Source of the DNA: Nitrosomonas ureae | GTDB taxonomy: Bacteria > Pseudomonadota > Gammaproteobacteria > Burkholderiales > Nitrosomonadaceae | Direction of reading: 5' to 3' | Assembly: GCF_900206265.1 (NCBI RefSeq) | Contig: NZ_LT907782.1 | Span: 1,364,001-1,428,000, forward strand | DNA length: 64,000 bases | Shown: positions 46,524-55,230 of the stretch, one piece after another | Numbering within the stretch: the stretch's first letter is position 1 | How the letters are laid out: every line of letters starts with the position of its first letter | The notes under the pieces: model-generated | Seen by the model: only the letters and a program-made list of their open reading frames with translations | Database searches by the model: none | What the model was told of the DNA's origin: nothing | Program-made: the position numbers and the translations under genes

Positions 46524-48641
46524 GTGTTCTTTACTAAGGATGTTCACAAAATTAGCATCGTAGGGGGTCTATTGTTATTGGGATTGACACTGACAACCGG
46601 AATTACTGTTTATAATGCGATGCGCCAACAGATTGAAACTGTATTGGGCAGGGGTTTGACTGGGGCTCTAGAAGGTAAGGCTTTATTATTTCAGACGAGA
46701 ATAGAAAAAGGCATAGAAGACGCCCGGGCACTGGCTCTCAGACCCTTTATTGTTCAGTTTATGCAGGATTTAAATGATAATATCGATAATGAAAGTGCCA
46801 GTAACAATCTTACTCGTAATGTCAATTCCCTTACACTGATAGGTTTTAGTGCGGCTGCAGTTTATGACCGGAATAACAACGTATTATCTCAGGTTGGTGT
46901 ATTCAGCTCGAACGAAAATCCCATAATACCGTTAGATACTGACGAAAACACTAAGCTGATTTGGGATAATGTTTTTGTACTGCGTACAACCGTTAATGTC
47001 TTTAACCAGGGAAACAGAATCGGAAGAATCACTACGGAAACACGATTGCCTAATTTGACCCGAAGTTTCAGGGATATTCAATCTATCGGAAAAAGTGTGG
47101 AATTTCTAATCTGTGCCAAATTGTCAGAAAATCGGCAAGCCATTGCATGTCTTATCAATAGTCCCGGTTCTGTTAGATTTACACACTTAGGGGTTAGTTA
47201 TAACAAAGAAGGCAGTGTTTCCCCGAAAGAAATGGCGCTGGAAGGGAAGAACGGCGTTGCTTCTGCAGTCGATTATAGAAATGTTCCTGTTATTGAGGCA
47301 TATACTTCATTACCCGCTTTTGGCATTGTGATGTTGCTGAAATTGGATCAGGATGAACTATTTATGCCCATTAATGATAAATTAAAAGACATTACCCTTT
47401 ATTTGGTCGCCCTGATTCTTGCTGAAATTCTGTTATTGAACTGGTTTATCAGAAAACTCATCAGCTCTGAAAAGGAAGCACACCAATCAAAGATTAAGGC
47501 TGAAGAGTATTCCATTGAATTAACCAATAAAGAAAAAGAGTTACGTAAAAGGCTAAAGGAAATAACTTGCCTCTATGAGATACGCCAGGAAATGGAATTG
47601 GAAGTATCAATCGATGGAGTATGTCAGAAAATTTTTAAGCATCTGATCCCCGCTTTACAATTTCCACATACCAGCATAGCGGAAATTTTAATTAACGATA
47701 AGCGCTATGTTTCTCAAGATTACGATAAGAGTCAAAGTATTGAGGCACAATCCACTAATATTATTGAAATAATAAAACCTGTCAGGTCAAGCGATAGAAA
47801 ATCCATATTTAATTTTTTTATTCACTCCGACATCTATATTAATCATAAAAATCATGGATACTTAAGGGTTTACTACACGCAGGATGCGCACAGCTCCAAT
47901 ACCGAAGAGCAAAAACTTATCGATGCAATCGCAAGTGTTCTAGAAGGTTGGATTGAGCTTAGGCAGGTGGAGGAAGCTTTGGTATCCGTCGCCGAAGGTC
48001 AGGTTCATAAAATTGGACAGGAGTTACACGACAATATTGGCCAACAAATAGCCGCGGTTGCATTTCAAGCCAGCGTACTGGAAGTACAAACCGGAGATAC
48101 GAATGTACCGCGCGAGAAAATCTCGGAATTAGCAGCATCCATTGCACTACAAACTCAAAATCTCGTGGTAAATATTAAGCAACTTTCAAAAGTTCTATTA
48201 CCTTTCGAATTAGAAGCGAATGGATTGATTTCCGCTCTTCAAACACTCGCAACTAGAATTAGCGAGACGTATAATGTAATCTGTAAGTTCACCAATAATA
48301 TTAGCGATGAGGACGTAGGCAGCGTAATAGCGCTTAATATGTATAGAGTTGCCCAAGAAGCGATTAATAATGCAGTAATTCATGGTAAAGCAAGGCATAT
48401 ATCAATTTCTTTAACCATAGAAGAATCAAATGAGAAACTTCTGCATCTCACAATCAGTGATGATGGTCAAGGCTTCGATGAATCCGAGTCTAGTTCAGAA
48501 GAAGATTTATTTTCTGGAATGGGAATAAAGATTATGCATTATCGTGCAAAACAATTGGATGGCAAGTTAAAAATCTTAAGACGAAATGTAAGTGGTGTAG
48601 AAGTGCATTTCATAGTTCCAGTAAATCAAGGTGACAATTAG
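46524..48641 (+). CDS. Membrane sensor histidine kinase, NarL-type (HisKA_3)
   Basis: 705 residues. Two membrane spans near 15-35 and 290-310 frame a large periplasmic sensor (dCache-like); a coiled coil and GAF-like part follow. The H-box is GQELHDNIGQQIA (HDxxxQ type) at about 495-507 and the ATPase has DDGQGFDE and SGMGIKIM. GTG start at 46524, behind AAGGAGAG. The gene overlaps its response regulator by 11 bases. Input signal unknown. Confidence 0.93.
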   Translation: MFFTKDVHKISIVGGLLLLGLTLTTGITVYNAMRQQIETVLGRGLTGALEGKALLFQTRIEKGIEDARALALRPFIVQFMQDLNDNIDNESASNNLTRNVNSLTLIGFSAAAVYDRNNNVLSQVGVFSSNENPIIPLDTDENTKLIWDNVFVLRTTVNVFNQGNRIGRITTETRLPNLTRSFRDIQSIGKSVEFLICAKLSENRQAIACLINSPGSVRFTHLGVSYNKEGSVSPKEMALEGKNGVASAVDYRNVPVIEAYTSLPAFGIVMLLKLDQDELFMPINDKLKDITLYLVALILAEILLLNWFIRKLISSEKEAHQSKIKAEEYSIELTNKEKELRKRLKEITCLYEIRQEMELEVSIDGVCQKIFKHLIPALQFPHTSIAEILINDKRYVSQDYDKSQSIEAQSTNIIEIIKPVRSSDRKSIFNFFIHSDIYINHKNHGYLRVYYTQDAHSSNTEEQKLIDAIASVLEGWIELRQVEEALVSVAEGQVHKIGQELHDNIGQQIAAVAFQASVLEVQTGDTNVPREKISELAASIALQTQNLVVNIKQLSKVLLPFELEANGLISALQTLATRISETYNVICKFTNNISDEDVGSVIALNMYRVAQEAINNAVIHGKARHISISLTIEESNEKLLHLTISDDGQGFDESESSSEEDLFSGMGIKIMHYRAKQLDGKLKILRRNVSGVEVHFIVPVNQGDN

Positions 48642-49299
48642 TACCAAATCAAAAATAATGTTAGTCGATGATCACGCCATGATTAGGCACGGCATGGCAA
48701 TGCTGATTAACATGGAAGCGGATATGGAAGTCACTTGTGAAGCGGGAGATGGTCCGGAAGCAATTGAAATTATAAAGAAAAATATCAAGGAAAACATTCC
48801 CATTGATATATTGATCTTGGACGTTTCACTTAAATCTGTATCCGGGCTTGAAATAATCAAAAGCATCCAATCATTAGCCCCCTCATTGCCTGTATTATTT
48901 ATTTCGATGCATGATGAATCTGTCTACGCTGAACGTGCATTAAGAGCCGGTGCTCGTGGATATGTCATGAAACAGGAACCCAGGAATGTTCTGATAGCAG
49001 CCATTCGCGAAGTATTGAAAGGTAATATTTTTCTGAGTAAAAGTATACAAGAACAGGTATTAAGGCGAATTGCAGTGAGAGGCTATGAGCAAGAGGCTAC
49101 GGTAAGTGCGCTGACTCCCAGTGAATTCGAGGTATTCCATTTAATTGGTCTTGGCTATAACAGCCATGAAATTTCAAACTTATTATCACGTAGCGTTAAA
49201 ACGATAGAAACACATCGATTTAATATTCGTACTAAATTGAAATTGAGAGATACGGGAGATTTAATACGTTATGCAACCAAATGGTTTGCAGATCAATAA
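48631..49299 (+). CDS. NarL/FixJ-type response regulator
   Basis: 222 residues. Receiver domain with VDDHAMIRHG, phospho-acceptor Asp in ILILDVSLKSVSGLE, and MKQEP Lys; C-terminal LuxR-type HTH (TPSEFEVFHLIGLGYNSHEISNLLSRSVKTIETHRFNIRTKLKL). A GTG start overlaps the kinase stop. It pairs with the kinase and could regulate the divergent or nearby secreted glycosidase gene, but nothing proves this. Confidence 0.94.
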   Translation: MTISTKSKIMLVDDHAMIRHGMAMLINMEADMEVTCEAGDGPEAIEIIKKNIKENIPIDILILDVSLKSVSGLEIIKSIQSLAPSLPVLFISMHDESVYAERALRAGARGYVMKQEPRNVLIAAIREVLKGNIFLSKSIQEQVLRRIAVRGYEQEATVSALTPSEFEVFHLIGLGYNSHEISNLLSRSVKTIETHRFNIRTKLKLRDTGDLIRYATKWFADQ

Positions 49300-49412
49300 T
49301 AAATCTCCTAGCTCTGAATTCTCAGTACTGAATCAACGAAGAAAACTGTCGCAAAGTGAAATTTCACAATTATTCCAGCCAGATCTCATTACATAACCAA
49401 GAAATTCTAATT

Positions 49413-50555
49413 CTATATACAAGAGGGATAATTCTTAGGACAAGCGGCTCTCAAGCCGCCTGATGGAGTGCTTTTTTGATTATTATAGTTCATAACCTCC
49501 AGAACATCATCGACATATTTAGGGATACGCTGCCAGAATATGTAGTTGGATTTCAATTCGTCGCGTGCAAATACAAGAAGCTCCTGAACGGTGGGCACAT
49601 GGCCTTTTTTATCGCCCCGCGTGTTTAAATAATTGACCTTCTCCACGGTCGGTGCTATCGGTACAGTTCCTGAGAGCTTAGAGAAATAGTGATATGCGCC
49701 TGGGGGGGAATAGGGACTGGGTGGAAAATTCAGCCCCGGCTCATCCGGATAAACATCCGGGCAACCGAGTGCTCCTCCCATTTTTACCATCGCGGTAGTG
49801 ATTTGCTTGAGATATTCGCGTGGATAATTGATTTCCTGAATGGTCATGGTGTTAGGGAAGAATGTTCGTGCTTTTTGCTGCACAATGATTAAATTGTTGA
49901 ACCATTTATCAGCTTGAGTCGTTGTCAGCGGTTTCACCGCTTGCCCCATAGCCGTCTCGATCATACCGATACCTTCAAAATTCGGATGGGAGTTGTAGCG
50001 TTTACCGAGTGCCTTGAATAAGGCGATCAGGCGGTCACGTACATAGGGATTCCATAATTTGATGTTATAGCCGTCTATCGTTTTAGATCCTCCCCAGTCA
50101 TTGAATGCAAATGCGCCGCCCTCATATTTAGGGGCTTTTAAATAATCCGGTATGAGCTTCCAGTCAGCCTCGAATGATTTGGTCTGCACTTGAATGACCA
50201 GACGCTTGTTCATTTTAGTAAGCTTGGCAAGATGCTTGTCGATGGAAGAGAAATCATAGACCCCCGGTGATTTCTCCAGCCAACCCCATAAGTAACGCAG
50301 TTGCATGCCCCGCAGCGCGGGTGTTGCCTGAAGCTCTTTATAGACTTTTGCCATGTAGATCGGGTCGTCATTAGCCCAGTTTTGAATGGTGTAATAGTGA
50401 CCTGGGTTCCATTTTATCCCCGTGGTACCGGCGGGCAGTGGGGCCGCATGCCCTATTCCAGTGGATGCAACAATCATACTTATGACGAATAACGCTGTAA
50501 TGAATATAGCATTTATCCGTTTGCGCACAGTCGGTAAGATAATGTTTGGTTTCAT
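49413..50555 (-). CDS. Secreted glycosidase-like TIM-barrel protein
   Basis: 380 residues with a Sec signal ending near GIGHAAPLPAG (about residue 39). The sequence RGMQLRYLWGWLEKSPGVYDFSSIDKHLAKLTKMNKRLVIQVQ looks like a (beta/alpha)8 glycosidase of GH-A type, and Glu residues in IGMIETAMGQ and TIQEINYP are at places expected for acid/base and nucleophile. The exact family was not identified. The longer ATG at 50573 adds six residues; the position of the signal supports 50555. It is convergent with the two-component pair. Confidence 0.7.
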   Translation of the reverse strand: MKPNIILPTVRKRINAIFITALFVISMIVASTGIGHAAPLPAGTTGIKWNPGHYYTIQNWANDDPIYMAKVYKELQATPALRGMQLRYLWGWLEKSPGVYDFSSIDKHLAKLTKMNKRLVIQVQTKSFEADWKLIPDYLKAPKYEGGAFAFNDWGGSKTIDGYNIKLWNPYVRDRLIALFKALGKRYNSHPNFEGIGMIETAMGQAVKPLTTTQADKWFNNLIIVQQKARTFFPNTMTIQEINYPREYLKQITTAMVKMGGALGCPDVYPDEPGLNFPPSPYSPPGAYHYFSKLSGTVPIAPTVEKVNYLNTRGDKKGHVPTVQELLVFARDELKSNYIFWQRIPKYVDDVLEVMNYNNQKSTPSGGLRAACPKNYPSCI

Positions 50556-50968
50556 GAAATTCTCAACTTTCATTTAAGATTCCTTTGATGAGTTTGAAGA
50601 AGTTGTGTATTGCTCAAAGTTTGGAGAAATGCTTCGCAAGATTGTCTGATTTACTCCAATCAGTCTGCAAATGAAAACTATTCACATCGCTGATGTTCAT
50701 AAATACTCTTTTCTTCCTAATGCAATCTCATAATTTGAGCGCCGTTATATTCCGGATTGCAAAGAATCGCGGATATTTCTCAAAAACACATTATCAAAAA
50801 ACAGATAATGAGCGCTATTTAGAGCGGAAAACTCCTGAATAAGAACTACCCGCTCTTTTTAATACGTGGCAAATTGATTCATTATCATCAACTTGCCGAT
50901 TGGCATGGAAAATGTGGTGTACACAGTTAACCATCGAGAGTTTTTTCTGCAATGACTTGAATTGCAGA
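50556..50968. other. Intergenic stretch, nothing recognised
   Basis: About 400 bases of AT-rich sequence upstream of the glycosidase gene and before the possible small gene at 50991. Minus-strand frames here are antisense to that small gene. Confidence 0.4.
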
Positions 50969-50987
50969 CAGTATTCAGGGAATACTG
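50969..50987 (+). promoter_or_regulatory. Palindrome CAGTATTC-AGG-GAATACTG just before the 50991 start
   Basis: Two 8-base arms with a 3-base centre form a perfect hairpin whose 3' arm ends three bases before the ATG of the possible gene at 50991. AGGGAA, the only ribosome-binding-like sequence, lies inside the hairpin, so the structure could hide it. It could also be a dimeric operator. Confidence 0.45.
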
Positions 50988-50990
50988 CTT

Positions 50991-51281
50991 ATGAATGCCA
51001 CAAAAGCACCTGCTGGATATTGCTGGACCAACCGTAGATCGGGTGATCCTTTGGATAAAATATTGGAAGGCTGTTTCCGGTATAACAATAAGCCAGTAAT
51101 CCAACAGGTCGTCTGTAGTAGCCGCAGCCTTGATCTGACAAATGTCCATTTTGGCAAAACATTGCCGAATCCAGCTACGGCTACTACAGACGACTCGTTG
51201 GTATTGAGCTTACTTAAATTCAGTTTCTTAAAATTAAAAAAATTAAAAAAACCTGAGGCCGTTAAAGTGGTACTTATTTAA
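50991..51281 (+). CDS. Possible small Cys-containing protein, unrecognised
   Basis: 96 residues. Cys occur in AGYCWTNRRSG, LEGCFRYNN and VVCSSRS; the C-terminal third is Lys-rich and hydrophobic (LLKFSFLKLKKLKK). No family was recognised. A perfect palindrome precedes the start, and a 20-bp inverted repeat lies within the frame. It may be a non-coding element instead; the reading frame overlaps the next gene on the other strand by only a few bases. Confidence 0.35.
   Translation: MNATKAPAGYCWTNRRSGDPLDKILEGCFRYNNKPVIQQVVCSSRSLDLTNVHFGKTLPNPATATTDDSLVLSLLKFSFLKLKKLKKPEAVKVVLI
51108..51194. repeat. Inverted repeat with 20-base arms
   Basis: GTCGTCTGTAGTAGCCGCAG at 51108-51127 and its complement (one mismatch) at 51175-51194 enclose 47 bases. 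It may be the ends of a tiny mobile element, or a structured RNA. Confidence 0.7.
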
Positions 51282-51486
51282 TGAGACGAGGCGAGGCTTT
51301 CTTGGGATAAAAACTACCTAATAATAAGTAGATAATGAATAAAGCTATCCCCATCAAAACTTCATCACTTAATTGAATAATGCCCATATTAACGTTGACA
51401 GCAGGATGCTTAATATTCATATACATTACAAATAAAGTAAGCAGCATTGTCATTAAAGAGAAAATAAAAATTTTCTGAATTGCCAT
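51274..51486 (-). CDS. Tiny two-span membrane protein (probable family member 3)
   Basis: 70 residues with spans IFIFSLMTMLLTLFVMYM and EVLMGIALFIIYLLLGSFY and the end KKASPRLIK. The order (span, loop ending in SD, span with D..L...L.I.YL, basic tail with PR) recalls the two tandem paralogues at 22139-22637, with weaker identity. AGGTTAAT-type ribosome binding sequence precedes the ATG. It is last in the SulP-UspA run. Confidence 0.8.
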   Translation of the reverse strand: MAIQKIFIFSLMTMLLTLFVMYMNIKHPAVNVNMGIIQLSDEVLMGIALFIIYLLLGSFYPKKASPRLIK

Positions 51487-51540
51487 ATTAACCTCCCATT
51501 ATGAAATGAAATATTTTGCGCACAATGATCTGGATTTTAA

Positions 51541-51948
51541 TTAACTAATCCTTACCAACATTATTGAACAATCCACCTTCTTAATTAGCTCCTCAGCTAC
51601 GGAACCGGAAAAGAAACGCTCAAGTCCTTTACGATTTGAGGTGCCAACTACGAGCAAATCCGCTTTCCATTCAGTTGCTGATTCCGCAATCGCCATACTG
51701 ATTGCATTTAAACCGTACTGATCATCAACGACGAGAAGTTTTGTTTCGATTTCTAAGTCATTGATATTTGATTTTGCTTTTTCCAATACTTCAAGCCCTG
51801 CTTCCTGGCCAGACTCAAGATCATCATTATTAATACAATGCCCTATACATAATGATGCTTTGAAAATTTCAGCAATTTTTGTAGCTACTGCCAGGGCCTG
51901 TTTTGAGAACTCGCTCTCATCAATTGCAATATAGACTTTTTTGTACAT
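51541..51948 (-). CDS. Universal stress protein (UspA family)
   Basis: 135 residues. VYIAIDESEFSKQALAVA at the start, VVDDQYGLNAISMAIAESA, and ATEWKADLLVVGTSNRKGLERFFSGSVAEELIKK at the end follow the Usp fold with its nucleotide-binding glycine loop. It lies between the SulP transporter and the tiny membrane protein in one direction, suggesting that the stress protein senses or controls the transport unit. Confidence 0.93.
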   Translation of the reverse strand: MYKKVYIAIDESEFSKQALAVATKIAEIFKASLCIGHCINNDDLESGQEAGLEVLEKAKSNINDLEIETKLLVVDDQYGLNAISMAIAESATEWKADLLVVGTSNRKGLERFFSGSVAEELIKKVDCSIMLVRIS

Positions 51949-52037
51949 GATTAAATTTTATGAGGTTCATTGATGTTTTTTGTAGCAGTGTTTTAACAAC
52001 GCGTTGCACACTGCCACAAACATGCTTGAAACTTTAC

Positions 52038-53378
52038 TTACAGCAAATTCGAATTATCAGTCTTCAAGCTACGAAAATATCTTTTTACAACTTCTTTTCC
52101 AGGCATATTGTCATGTTTGGTATAAACCATATAGTGAATGACGCCATGGATTGCCATTGCGGCCAATAACCCTTCAAAGATACCCACCTTAAACACCAAA
52201 CCCGCAGTAATCACTGCCAGAATCAAGGCATATGAACCATAATGCGTCACGTGGACTAATCCTGCTATCATTTTGTAACCGGTAAAGAGCATGATCGCAG
52301 CAAGCGCAAATTTTGGAAGAAAATCAAGATACTGCACATTAAAGGTAAAAAAGCAAACAACACAACCGATGATCAAAACTGAGAATTTGGTCATGGCGCC
52401 AGCCAGTTTATTGGTCGTGCTCTTGGCAAGGCCATCCAGATTTGTCATGCCATGGAAGAAACTTGAACCCAAATTAGCAATCCAAATCGCCAGCAAGCTA
52501 TTGTTGCTGTCGGTTTTGCGTTTCAACGGATCAATTTTCTCTATCGCCGCATTACTCATTACTTGCTCGATCACATCGACGATTGCCAGCATGGCGCAGA
52601 ACAGAATCATGTAAACCATCATCATTACGGTGACATCTGCCGCAGGTAGCGGTAGTTTTAAATGAAGATCCACATCTTCTACTGAAATCATAGGAACGCT
52701 TACAAATTGTGCTAGAACTACCCCTCCAATGATGAGTGCGAAGTAAGGAATTGCAGGCTGCTTATCTTTAAATTTTGAAAAAAGAAATAAGAAAAGAGCA
52801 ACCCCTGCGGCGGATATTCCCGCCATTTGTATCCGTGCTTCATTCCAGAAATCCTCGGTAACCATTTCTGCTGGAATTTCGTAGGTAAACTCAGAGAATT
52901 TCAGAAAAATTTTCAACCCAACCCCTGCCAGCAGACCCTCTACCAGATACACCGGTACTGCCACCAGCAAATACTTCTGCCAATTAAATTTCCATATAAT
53001 CGCTTGCATTACCGCAGTCATGAAAATGCAGAATGCCATATTCTCCCAACCGAAAGAAGCGACTCCAAGTGCCAGAACGGGAGCAAGTCCGGCGGCGATG
53101 CCTGGTGATCCTATGTAATTACCTGGCCTGAACCACGAGAATAACCATCCTATCAGTGAAGCAAACACTACGGTCGCTAAACCCACTTTAATAGGATAAT
53201 CCGACATGATCGCTATTCCGATTGATAATGGAATCGCCATTGCACCCGTTATTAAGCCGGCAGCAGTATCACGAAAAAAATACTGGGCTTGAAAAGCAGC
53301 AGACCCATACCCGCTCGCGTTTATATTTTCCAGATGGCGATTGCTTGCTGAAGACTCTTTCTCTATATGAGTTGCCAT
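52038..53378 (-). CDS. SulP-family anion transporter without STAS domain
   Basis: 446 residues with about eleven membrane spans. AAGLITGAMAIPLSIGIAIMSDYPIKVGLAT is the first conserved SulP region, GNYIGSPGIAAGLAPVLALG the second, and SNAAIEKIDPLKRKTDSNNSLLAIWIANLGSSFFHG a later one. It ends soon after the last span, so the cytosolic STAS domain of many SulP proteins is missing. SulP members move sulphate or bicarbonate; in an autotroph either is plausible. It is first in a run with UspA and the tiny membrane protein. Confidence 0.93.
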   Translation of the reverse strand: MATHIEKESSASNRHLENINASGYGSAAFQAQYFFRDTAAGLITGAMAIPLSIGIAIMSDYPIKVGLATVVFASLIGWLFSWFRPGNYIGSPGIAAGLAPVLALGVASFGWENMAFCIFMTAVMQAIIWKFNWQKYLLVAVPVYLVEGLLAGVGLKIFLKFSEFTYEIPAEMVTEDFWNEARIQMAGISAAGVALFLFLFSKFKDKQPAIPYFALIIGGVVLAQFVSVPMISVEDVDLHLKLPLPAADVTVMMMVYMILFCAMLAIVDVIEQVMSNAAIEKIDPLKRKTDSNNSLLAIWIANLGSSFFHGMTNLDGLAKSTTNKLAGAMTKFSVLIIGCVVCFFTFNVQYLDFLPKFALAAIMLFTGYKMIAGLVHVTHYGSYALILAVITAGLVFKVGIFEGLLAAMAIHGVIHYMVYTKHDNMPGKEVVKRYFRSLKTDNSNLL

Positions 53379-53823
53379 AAGTTAATTCCCCTCTCCAAAT
53401 ACAACCAATTTATTAAAAATTATAATTAATGGATTAAGACCCATTTTTTAGTTACCAGGATATTTTTGTTGCCCATGTTCATCAATTTGCCATTCCATCT
53501 TTCACAAACTGATTCATAAACATAGTGTTAATAATAAAATTATCCCTTTGCGATACGAGAGCATACTAATCCTGCGTGCAATCGGCTGTACATTGGGCAA
53601 AGTATTAAAGTAAACAGGGGAATTAATTATCCAAACTAAAACTATTACTTAGGTTTTCTAAGTATTTCTATTAGATTGGGTAAAAAAAGCGGACGAAGAA
53701 TTTTGCAAGTGATAGATTTATCAGCTGAAAATCGAGAGGGATTGTCGCTAACAATAAGCTCAGAAGCTCTGACAAATTACTCTATAAAAACTATAACATG
53801 ACTTATTATTATGTTAATGATTA
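53379..53823. other. Upstream region of the SulP operon
   Basis: About 450 bases, AT-rich, expected to carry the SulP promoter. No clean direct-repeat array of the kind seen at 22033 or 54258 is present. No gene recognised. Confidence 0.45.
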
Positions 53824-53973
53824 TTAAACAAATACCTCCAGATCGTCGTGCAAATAAATTTGTTTTCCTATGAAATATCCCAGCTTGAAATTCTTCTTGA
53901 ATGAATAAAAAGCTTTATCCGAATTCTCTACGTTTTCCTATATAAACTGTGAGTATATAAACTTCTGCCGCAT
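53824..53973 (-). pseudogene. Short frame with in-frame TAG, unrecognised
   Basis: The ATG at 53973 gives MRQKFIYSQFI, then TAG at codon 12, and the same frame carries on ENVENSDKAFYSFKKN, LGYFIGKQIYLHDDLEVFV to TAA at 53824. The second half looks like the end of a real protein. No family recognised and no ribosome binding site; may be a remnant. Confidence 0.35.
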
Positions 53974-53990
53974 GACATTTTTGAATACCC

Positions 53991-54164
53991 TCAGAACTCT
54001 TTTGTATATACAGCACGTATAAAGAAGGTTTTGATTAGATAACTTACATATAAGGCAAGAACAATATCGGACAAAAGATAACCCGCAGCGATGCTGGATA
54101 ATTTTGAAATTAATATCATTACAGAAACAATCAAAATGATCATATAAATCTGATTATGAATCAT
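53991..54164 (-). CDS. Tiny two-span membrane protein (probable family member 4, 57 residues)
   Basis: 57 residues from ATG at 54164, behind GAGGGT. MIHNQIYMIILIVSVMIL opens a span, LLSDIVLALYVSYL closes the second and the end is charged. The start HNQIY and the SD..L..LYVSYL block match the paralogues at 22139 and 22434. A three-copy GTGAA array in the same orientation lies about 95 bases upstream. The short length may explain why such genes are missed. Confidence 0.75.
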   Translation of the reverse strand: MIHNQIYMIILIVSVMILISKLSSIAAGYLLSDIVLALYVSYLIKTFFIRAVYTKEF

Positions 54165-54257
54165 AAAATTACCCTCACATAAAAACTAATAAAAATTACC
54201 TGCGAAACCCGATAAAGCTCATCTACATGACATTATAGGCCATATATTAACAAAAAA

Positions 54258-54284
54258 TTCACACTTATTTCACAAAAAATTCAC
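54258..54284 (-). promoter_or_regulatory. Three GTGAA repeats at 11-bp spacing (minus strand)
   Basis: Read on the minus strand, GTGAA starts at 54284, 54273 and 54262; on the plus strand TTCAC begins at 54258, 54269 and 54280, exactly 11 bases apart. The array lies upstream of the 57-residue gene and repeats the arrangement at 22033-22070. Confidence 0.7.
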
Positions 54285-54298
54285 AAAATGAGGATAAC

Positions 54299-54594
54299 TT
54301 CCTGTTTATTAAACACATACACCTTAAATTCATAGAAAATATTTTGATTATGTCCCACTTTAATGCTCTATCTCGAGCTTGAATCCTCGAAAGCAATATT
54401 GCAAAAGTAATATGTAGTTATAATGAACACAATAATAATGGGAGTTCATTATTTTGAGCTGAATGAAAATAACAGTATCCTACCGAGTGAACAAATCACC
54501 GATGTCTCTCTATCATTCATTGACTGGTAATAAAAAAATCATTCAACTTTCATTTGAAAGTGGTATTGTCAAATTTTAGCAAAAAGGAATTAAC
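54299..54594. other. Intergenic, with palindrome ahead of the lipoprotein gene
   Basis: About 300 bases. ACTTTCA-TT-TGAAAGT at 54546-54561 is a perfect 7-base-arm palindrome 34 bases before the lipoprotein start and may be an operator. No gene seen. Confidence 0.45.
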
Positions 54595-54915
54595 ATGCTT
54601 CGCGCACTTTTTATGCTGATAGTCTTTGTGAGTATGCTTCAGGGTTGTGCAACTTCCAGAGAAGTATTTCTTGCTGATGGAGCCAAAGGATATAACATCA
54701 ACTGCAGTGGTTCTGGAAGAAACTATAGCCATTGCTTGGAAAAAGCCGGGGATATCTGCGGCACACAAGGATATCACGTGCTCAATCAGCAGGGTGAGAT
54801 CGTTCCTTTTCCTCAGGCCATTCGTGATCTTAGAAATGCCCAATCAACTTCAATCGGATTTTTAACGCAATCGGGTTCGAGGGTAACTCGCAATCTATTT
54901 ATCAAATGCAAATAA
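54595..54915 (+). CDS. Small lipoprotein
   Basis: 106 residues with a lipoprotein signal ending in LQGC (residue 18) and a short soluble domain with Cys pairs (NINCSGSGRNYSHCLEKAGDICGTQGYHV). The GDICGxxGY block resembles small periplasmic lipoproteins of unknown function. The start is preceded by AAAAAGGAA. It stands alone. Confidence 0.8.
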   Translation: MLRALFMLIVFVSMLQGCATSREVFLADGAKGYNINCSGSGRNYSHCLEKAGDICGTQGYHVLNQQGEIVPFPQAIRDLRNAQSTSIGFLTQSGSRVTRNLFIKCK

Positions 54916-55230
54916 ACGAAAGTACAATTGAAAAAATACTTTTCAAAAACATCCATCACCCCATTCGCATCAGTCAATCATACCTCCATCATGGATGAGC
55001 ATATTTCAGCTTATTCACCCCGTACTTCGCGCTGTTACCAATCTTCAGCGTATACATACTGTTCGATAAATTGATAACATCATTCCTATGCAAAGAAGTA
55101 ATTTTCGAGAACCTGCCCGTTCTAATCAATGAATAGACGCACTATCACAATACATTACAGTGTTTTTACGCTACGCCGAATTAAGTTAGAATATGTGCTT
55201 TTTAGAATTTATCTTAAGGGGAGTTCCTGA
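54916..55230. other. Region upstream of ilvE
   Basis: About 315 bases without a gene. It should hold the ilvE promoter; a TTAGAAT element at about 55185 could be a -10 box. Nothing else recognised. Confidence 0.4.

Noticed and set aside
53461..53600. Possible GTGAA-like repeats ahead of the SulP gene
   Set aside because: Only GTGAA/ATGAA matches with 12- and 23-base spacing; does not keep the 11-bp period.
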